Below the pieces are notes generated by a model. That model had not been told where the DNA came from. It made no database searches and was given only the letters and a program-made list of their open reading frames with translations. The translations under genes and the position numbers were made by a program. Source: Erythroxylum novogranatense (Eukaryota > Streptophyta > Magnoliopsida > Malpighiales > Erythroxylaceae). Taken from it: DNA of 64,000 bases. Below are positions 57,251 through 64,000 of this stretch, in pieces (the stretch's first letter is position 1; the number at the start of each line of letters is the position of its first letter). The stretch is taken from the NCBI GenBank assembly GCA_029891385.1, contig CM057224.1, positions 39,313,005-39,377,004 of the forward strand, written 5' to 3'.

Positions 57251-59290
57251 ACTGTTAGGAATAGTTACAATAGATAATTGATTTACAAATGACCTATTTT
57301 ATTCTGATAGATTATTATTTGACACATAATGACTCATGAGATATTTAACTCTACCTTAAGTTTCAATTTCATATGAAGGCTTAGGAATACCTCTAGTAAG
57401 ACGCTCTAGTAATTGTTTTCTGGGTGACTCAGTGTTAGGAATAGGAACATCCTCTATAAACAATTAGTGTAGTATATTAGTGAGAGTCTCAACTTCTATA
57501 CCTGATGGACCAACATTCTCCTCTTTAGTAGTGCCTTTTTATTCAATATCCTCTGGTTCAATAGCCCCTTCATGCTCCTCTTCATGTTCCAACTGATTAT
57601 TAGCACCATCACTAACATCATTATTCTATGAAAAATGACAGTCACCTTCACACTCCCCCTATAGCTCATAATTAAGAGTCTAAATTTCCTTATAGTACTT
57701 CCCCGGAAGCTTAGACTCAGAGAAATACATTATATCTTTATAAAAGACTACCTCCATTGCAATGAACATGTGTTTAGTTTAAGAATGATAACACTAGTAC
57801 CCCTTTTGGTTTGTTGCATACACAAGAAAAACACATCACAAAGCTTGTGGAGCTAGCTCATTGCTGATTTTTATGGATTTGCACAAATTCTACACTTCTA
57901 AAACATGAGGAGGAAAATTTGGTATTGGTGGAGCAACTATAGCATTAATGAGGACCTGAAATGGTGTCTAAAATTCAATAGAGTGGGAGGGATTTTGATT
58001 AATCAAATATGCAGTTGAAGAAAGAGCTTCTCCCTAATAAGTCAATGGCATATGAGCTTGAATTAATGAGGCACAAACAACTTTTAGAAAATGTCAATTT
58101 TTACTGTTGACTACCCTATTATTTTAAGGTGTATCCATTCAAGTAGTTTGATTAATAATACTTCTGCTTCCAAATAATGTTTCAATTTAAAACTATGATA
58201 TTCTCTACCATTATCACTATGAAGAACTTAAACCTGTATATTGTACTGAGTTGGAATAATCTTATGGTATTTTTAGAACAATAAATTCACTTCACTCTTG
58301 GATTTCATTAATCTCAACCAAGTTATCATCGTACAATCATCAATAAACTTAACAAACCAATGAGACCCACCCAAAGTTGGAATTTTGGATGAACCTCGTA
58401 CATCAGAGTGAATAACCATAAAGGACACGGGACTCTTATTTAACATTATTGGAAATGAATTTTGGTGACATTTTGTCAGTTCACAGACATCACTATGGAA
58501 ACTAGAGACATCAATTTCTTCAAACAAACTAGGAAATAATTGTCTAAGATACGCAAAAGATGCATGAACCAAATGTCAATGCCACAATCAGAGTTTAGCT
58601 TTATTTTCTCCACCTTTGTGTCATCCACTACAAAAAACTTATGTAACTTGTCAAAACTCCTTGACATTAGGTCTAGATACTCCCTATTTTAATACCACAA
58701 CCAATTGTCTACTTTGTTTGGATGTCTTTAAAAAGGCAAAATTTAGGAAAAAAGATTTCAATGCAAGATAAGGATATCGTTAGTTGAGAAACAAATAAGA
58801 GGTTATAATCCAAGGATGGAAAAACCAAAACAGATTCCAAACTTGGAGTATTAGTGAGAGTTAAAGACCTTCTCTAACAATTAGGGCTTTGTCACTATTG
58901 GCAGTAAAAACAAATTTTTGTGAGGACTCTTTGAGTGTAATAACCTGTCTAGAATCAAGGTCATATGATTTGTAGCACCATAATCAATTATCCATGTACT
59001 ATTATAAACAAATGCAGACACATTAGAAGCCTTACCACCATTATTTGTAGTTGCTACTAATGCAAAAGTCTTCTCAACAACATCATCATTGATCTTGGTC
59101 TCAGCAATAACAACAGTTGGAGTTTTCTTGAAATTCTTCTTTTGAGGTGCTCAATTATGGTCCCACCAATTTGGATATCCTAGAAGTTCATAGTAGTGAT
59201 CTTTAGTATGTCCAGCTTGGTTGTAATGAATAAATTTTTATGTAGATTTCACCAATGCTTTTCTTTGATTTGTTTCCAACCAATATAGCA
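57251..59290 (-). pseudogene. Copia element 3 protease and integrase remnants
   Basis: Protease 'WIIDYGATNHM' (near 59000; DSG changed to DYG) and integrase pieces 'ELTKCHQNSFP', 'HSDVRGSSKIP', 'FVKFIDDCTMITW' (58530-58290) are visible, followed by a long Ser/Glu-rich spacer with stops. Confidence 0.75.
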
Positions 59291-59990
59291 ATAGCTTCAA
59301 GGTTTCTAGATTCTCCTTTCAACATTGCACGACGTACTACCTTTCAAAGAATCAATGCGTAACATTCTTCCAGAGTCGAAATTGATTCCGTCCTTAGAAA
59401 CTCTTCATGAACCTGTTCAAAAACATCATCTAAACCTGCCAAGAATATATGCACCTTAGTCGTTTAATCGACTTTTGGTATGCTTCAACATCTTTAGGAT
59501 CCTTCATGACAATTTTGCCTTGGTGATCTAGTTCTGGAAAGACTTTAGTTAACTCTCCATCGTATTCAAAAAGAGGCATTCGATTTTGTTTTACAATGAA
59601 CGCCTTTTGCTTTAAAGCAAAATAACTGCAATTCGTTACTTCCATCATGGAAGGCTTTTGCTAGTGCACTCCAATTTCATGGGTTTTTGGTAATCATAAG
59701 TTTCGCTTCATAATCTCTAGACTTATAGACATCAACAACCATCTTTTAACTTTTTATTTTCAACATATCACTTCTCATACTCATCTTCAGATTCTGTAGG
59801 TGGTTTTGTTTTGCCACAGATTTCCCCTTTCAACATCATGCATCTCTATCAATTGTGACCAAACATCATAATTGGATTCAAAAACAACAGTAGGAATAGA
59901 TTTTTCACTAATCTTCAAAAGGTTTTGTATGCTTAGATACCAACTTAAAAGATAAGACAAAGAAAAAGGAAAAACAATTTTGTTCATCGT
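59291..59990 (-). pseudogene. Copia element 3 gag remnant
   Basis: 'NYDVWSQLIEMHDVERGNLW' near 59880-59820 is the N-terminal gag motif. Further on are broken frames and a degenerate Cys/His segment ('QAGHTKDHYYELLGYP' near 59215-59165). Confidence 0.7.
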
Positions 59991-60155
59991 TACTTTGTCA
60001 TAACGTATTAGTTATAATGTACAATAAGGGAAGAAATCTCAACAATTAATCCTACAAATATAATTATATTATAGTTATTATTAGGAGCTACAATTAAGAG
60101 TCCAAGAATATGTTTATAACTACACAATCTCAACAATTATGCAAAAAATCTCAAC
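59946..60155 (-). repeat. 5' LTR of copia element 3
   Basis: About 210 bp; on the minus strand starts TGTTGAGATTTTTTGC. Confidence 0.75.
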
Positions 60156-61555
60156 ATATTATAGGCGTCAAGGGAATCTATTACTATAATATAATATTAT
60201 TTTAGTGCATGAACTATTTTAATAAGAAAATTATATAATCAAGTTTTATTGTTATAGAAAATAGTTATTTTATCTTTTAAAATTAAAAGATAAAGGGAAA
60301 ATTTAAACCGTATTGTTTATAAAGTGTATTTTAAATTCTAATATTTATAATAAAATATAAGTCACATTAAAATATTTTGAAGATTAAAATTATAATATTT
60401 TAAAATTATTTAACTTTAACTCTAAAATAATATAATTTTTATAAAACTAAAGTTTTATCAATTAAATGTTATGTAAGTATTGATGTGACACTTTTTAATT
60501 TTTATTATTTATGTAATATTTATAGAAATGCGTGTATTCTACTTAATAATATTATTCAATTAGATTAAATTAAATTCATAATTAATCTAATTAGTCTTAA
60601 TTTTAAATTAATTATATTAAACTTTAAACAATTATAGTAAATCTTAGTTAATCCAAATTAACTCATTAACTTTAATTAACTATGTTGCAAGACGTAATGT
60701 GTTTATACGTTGAACTCCCTCCACAAGATCATCCATAATCAATGATTCATCACCAAATCTTGCAGCAGTAGAAATCTCATTACAAAAGTCTGAATAATCA
60801 GGAGAGTTTATGAGATTAATCAAATAATCCTGATATTGAAGAGCCATTGAAGAACTCTTCATTACGTCTGTGTTCTTCATTAAGGTAGTCCATGAACCTA
60901 AGCCTTGCCACTAATTTTGAGTAAAGTACATCCTCGCAAGTAACAACAATCAATAATAAGAATTTGAAAAGTGGCAGCAATCAGATAACCAATAAAATTT
61001 GTTTCGCCATAATACCAGGTAGTGAATTTGCCTGAAGAAAAAATATAAGCTTTAGTCAAAATACATGTAGAAATGTCAGATGGGTCGTTATATAAATGAA
61101 AAGGGGGTTTATAAAAGAAGGGAACTTTCGATGTCTGTTGGGTTCTTTTTGTGAATGATTGAAGGAACTTTAGATGTGGTCGTTGAAATTGTTCTATATA
61201 AATGAGGTTGTGCTTCTAAAAGCATAAGGAACATGTCTAGTTTCTAACAAAATAGATTTTTTAAATGTTGAAGGTACATGTTTTGGTTCTTGTTTTACAA
61301 TTTTTCCTAATTCATATAAGATCCTTGTAGTTAAGGGGATTTTATTTCGTAAACCTCCATTGCAATTGATACAATTGGTTCCAAACACCAATTCATGTGC
61401 GAAGTGTTCTTGTTCTTTAGATTACGTAAGGTAGAAAGAATGTATTTAATAATGCTGAATGTGTGTGAGAGAAGGTATTATAACCAATTTGTAAAAACCT
61501 TCCAATCTTTACTATGTTAATTCTTTCGTAAATATTGGTTTCATCTTTATTTGCT
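60156..61555. other. AT-rich region, no assigned gene
   Basis: 60156-60680 is nearly pure A/T without structure I can name. On the minus strand 60880-60680 a 66-codon frame ('MDDLVEGVQRINTLRL') looks protein-like but has no recognisable family and no neighbouring exons; 61194-61391 is similar. Both may be gene or transposon scraps. Confidence 0.35.
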
Positions 61556-61915
61556 TTGTTGTTTGTAGTGAAGAAGCGGTGTAATTATTTGATAGGCCAT
61601 CTTTTTGAAATGAAGATTGACCAAGAGGCCCTTAAGCATCTTTTTAAACAACAGTTGAATACATCAATGCAGTAGAAATGACTAGAAAAAATGCTTGGTT
61701 ATGACTTTACTATCCAATATAAAAAGGGCAAGAATAATTTCGTTGCTGATCCCCTTTCTAGGAAGTTGGAAAACTCTCAATTAATGGCAATAATCTCTGT
61801 AGGCAGTGAACTATTAGACCAAGTTAAAGAGATTTGGCAGACAAACACTCTAATTCAGAAACAAATTTGGCAGATAGACACTCTAATTCAGAAACAAATT
61901 CAATTCTTAGAGTAA
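61556..61915 (+). pseudogene. Ty3/gypsy RNase H fragment
   Basis: 'KTDQEALKHLFKQQLNT', a stop, then 'KMLGYDFTIQYKKGKNNFVADPLSRK' is the end of a gypsy RNase H domain with the 'NxVADALSR' signature (Pro for Ala here). 'TNTLIQKQIWQIDTLIQKQIQ' shows a 36-bp tandem duplication at 61837-61908. It is isolated, without RT or integrase on either side. Confidence 0.8.
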
Positions 61916-61989
61916 TATAAAGGTGACAATACTAACTGTAGGTGGGAACAAAAGTGCTTAAGAGGAAAGTGCATTTAGTAGTAGGAAAC

Positions 61990-62198
61990 TATTGCTTTAT
62001 TTTAGGAAGAGATATGTACGGAGAAGACTTTATATATTTATTAAGCAGAAACTTATCGATTTATACAGTCTTTCTCTAATCAAAATTCAAAAATCGGATA
62101 ACATCTAAACCAAATCAGCATAAAATAAGCATAAAATCTACACTTAAAGAAAATATTCTGATAACAACTTTAATTGTTTCAAAGTCACATATTCAACA
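61990..62198 (-). repeat. 3' LTR of element 4
   Basis: 209 bp; on the minus strand starts TGTTGAATATGTG; matches 63834-64000 with small differences. Confidence 0.8.
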
Positions 62199-62289
62199 CT
62201 CCTCCTTGACTTTGATATTGCAAACTCCAAGAATTTTTTCTTTTTCTTTTTTATTTGTGCTCCCACAATTTCGCTATTAGGCTTCTCAT

Positions 62290-63735
62290 GAACTTTTTCT
62301 AACCGTCATTTTCAAGCAGTCAAATCTTCCTTTGTCTTCCACAATGAAGGAGTGATCCATCTTGTTGGCTTTTTTTGTAGATGTTCTTAAATTGGAAGAA
62401 CTCATTTTGTTTTCATCATATATAGAGGTCTTTATGTTAATTATATCTTCTTCAAAATCACCAACTTGGTTCTCTTTCGTAAAATCCAATGCAAATCTTT
62501 TATTTTGCATTTTGATATTGAACACTTCTCTGTCCATTACATCTTTAATCATGTAGCAATCATTTTCAAACAGTACCTTAAAGTCTTTATTGAGCAACTG
62601 CAAACACTCAACAGATTTTTCTTTATTGTAGGAACATATAAGACATCATAAATTAAATTCAAACTTGAATGCCCTTTAATTGCTATAGTTCCCTTTCCTT
62701 TTGCTTCAGTGTAGTCTCCATTTCCAATTTGGACTTTGGAGTAAAACTTTTATCAATTTCTCTGAAAATCCTTTTACCAAAGGTCACGTGATTTGTGCAA
62801 CTACTATCAATAAGCCAGCTTTCATTTGAATTGTAGTTGGCTAGGCATGATGCTACAAATAACTCCTCCTCCTCAAGTTGTTTGTTTATAGCTTGCTTGG
62901 CTTTTTCCACATGTTATTGTGCTTTACATATTCTTTCAACATGTCCTAGTTGTCCACACTTGTTGCATCTTACATCTGGCCTACACCAACACTTATATTC
63001 TAAATGATTTGTTTTCTTACAATACTAACATGATGGAAAGCTTTGAGCATTGTTATTATTAATCCTCTTTTCGTTGTATGACTTTACTAGAAAACACCTT
63101 CCACGGTTCCTTATTGCCTCATGAGTGTCCTTTGTTCTTGTGCCTGTAATGTACTTAACAATTCTGCCAAAACTTTCCAAATCCTTTGAGTTTTCAAGTG
63201 ATGAAATTGTAGCCTCAAATCTTTCTGGGATGGTTACTTGAATTTTTTGAACTATTCTAGAATCGTCAAAATTAGAACTAAGAAATCTTACATTATTAGC
63301 AATGACAATGAGCTTGTTGAAGTAATCCTTAATCGTTTTTTACTCTATTTTTTGTATCTCAATTTTTTTGATCAAGTTGAGCACTTGCATGTCTTTGATT
63401 CTTTCATTCCCCGCATATTACTCCTTTAAGAAATCCCAAATTTCTTTGCTCGTCTTAAGCATTATGATTTTGGAAAGAATTGTTTATTTGACTTCTGAAA
63501 ACATGCAAACTTCTGCTTTGGACTTCCTCTGTTTCTTTTCTTTGTGGATTTTGATTTGAACCACCGTTGGATTTGAAGGCAAGTTCAGAACATCATATTC
63601 TTTATCTATAGCTTCCCACAAGTCATCCACTTCAAGGAAGGCCTCCATTCAAACAGTCCAATTTAGATAATTTCTACCATCAAACACTGGCAAAGTAATA
63701 GCAATGAATGATGATTCTGAATCCATTAATGTGTG
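62290..63735 (-). pseudogene. Gag-protease region of element 4
   Basis: On the minus strand it starts near 63723 ('MDSESSFIAITLPVFDGRNY'), with gag core 'DYFNKLIVIANNVRFL', two CCHC knuckles '[14 protein letters not shown]' and '[14 protein letters not shown]' (about 63035-62945), then protease 'WLIDSSCTNHVTFG' in which DSG is DSS. After 62620 there is a 105-codon open frame ('FENDCYMIKDVMDREVFNIK', 62603-62286) that resembles the end of the protease/pre-integrase segment, and it stops 90 bp before the LTR. In-frame stops at several gag sites. Confidence 0.75.
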
Positions 63736-63833
63736 GTTTTTGATTTGAGTATGGGAAGATGTAGAATGAATTATGAGTTATAGGTTTTTAGGTTTAGAGG
63801 TCCCTTAAGATCAAGAGAGCTCTGATACCACTT

Positions 63834-64000
63834 TGTTGGTTTATTTTAGGAATAGATATGTATGGAAAAGACTCTATATATTTATTGATTAGAAGTTTGT
63901 CAATTTATACAGTCTTTCTCTAATCAAAATTCAAACATTGAAGTAACATCTAAACTAAATCAGCATAAAATATGCACTTAAAGAAAATATTCTGATAATA
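63834..64000 (-). repeat. 5' LTR of element 4 (partial, cut by window end)
   Basis: Begins next to the primer site and ends with the window; about 40 bp should lie beyond. Confidence 0.75.

Larger units (their letters stand above)
55542..60155 (-). mobile_element. Ty1/copia retrotransposon, element 3, heavily decayed
   Basis: The two LTRs (55542-55737 and 59946-60155) share 'GTTCATCGTTACTTT' and the flanking phrases with many differences and small indels. On the minus strand the primer-site-like TGGTATCTAAGC (59942-59931) follows the upstream LTR and a purine tract AGAGGGGGAA (55748-55739) precedes the downstream one. Gag, protease, integrase, RT and RNase H fragments follow in copia order. 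LTR divergence and the number of stops mark it as the oldest copia in the window. No target duplication seen. Confidence 0.85.
61990..64000 (-). mobile_element. Copia-derived element 4: gag and protease kept, rest of pol absent; runs off the window
   Basis: A full LTR (61990-62198) and the beginning of a second (63834 to the edge) flank only 1.6 kb. On the minus strand the primer site TGGTATCAGAGCTC (63827-63814) follows the upstream LTR and the purine tract AAGGAGGAG precedes the downstream LTR. The interior holds gag, two zinc knuckles and protease, then goes straight to the 3' end; integrase, RT and RNase H are missing. This is the layout of a non-autonomous 'TR-GAG'-type element. Several stops interrupt gag. 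Confidence 0.8.

Noticed and set aside
60680..60880. 66-codon minus-strand frame
   Set aside because: Protein-like but isolated and of no known family; noted only under the intergenic entry.

Overview
The window is plant nuclear DNA, almost certainly from a dicot. It is AT-rich, its host genes carry spliceosomal introns, and its products are plant families: a PLS-class pentatricopeptide repeat protein, an expansin-like B protein, a DUF2921 membrane protein and a SirB1/transglutaminase-like protein. More than half is transposable-element sequence in nested layers. I do not name a species. All identifications come from reading the sequence; no database search was run.

Layout. 1-1.75 kb is decayed gypsy LTR-like sequence. 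1.76-16.45 kb is a three-layer nest. Fragments that look like an endogenous pararetrovirus (minus strand, rearranged) are split by a giant Ty3/gypsy solo LTR (3980-13293, 5-bp duplication TTAAT on both sides). That LTR is itself split by a 6.2-kb PIF/Harbinger-like DNA transposon (about 6518-12680). 16.5-19.5 kb is unique-looking intergenic DNA. 20.0-28.3 kb is a nine-exon SirB1/TPR gene whose seventh intron holds a decayed Ty1/copia element (22812-27604). 29.2-31.9 kb is an intronless DUF2921 gene on the minus strand. 32.2-42.3 kb is a duplicated 50-bp minisatellite block; its second copy was broken by a 5'-truncated LINE (itself split by a copia element with TA...TA ends, 34681-39326) and by a foldback element (about 40224-41557). 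42.6-45.7 kb is an internally deleted relative of the first Harbinger element, on the opposite strand. 46.6-49.1 kb holds a small conserved gene and a PPR gene transcribed divergently. 50.4-52.0 kb is a five-exon expansin-like B gene (minus). 55.5-60.2 kb is a decayed copia on the minus strand, followed by a gypsy RNase H scrap and, running off the right edge, a copia derivative that keeps gag and protease but lacks pol.

The most unusual signal is in the two Harbinger-like elements. Besides the expected transposase and Myb/SANT partner, they carry a third short gene for a 121-122 aa protein. It combines an RNase H1 N-terminal / caulimovirus-viroplasmin-type hybrid-binding domain with a C-terminal hydrophobic segment, so it looks like a tail-anchored nucleic-acid-binding protein. 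This frame is intact in both copies, although the transposase is broken in one and absent from the other. Both copies also keep a trinucleotide microsatellite in the same place and a matching leader. The host genes are not functionally linked to each other.
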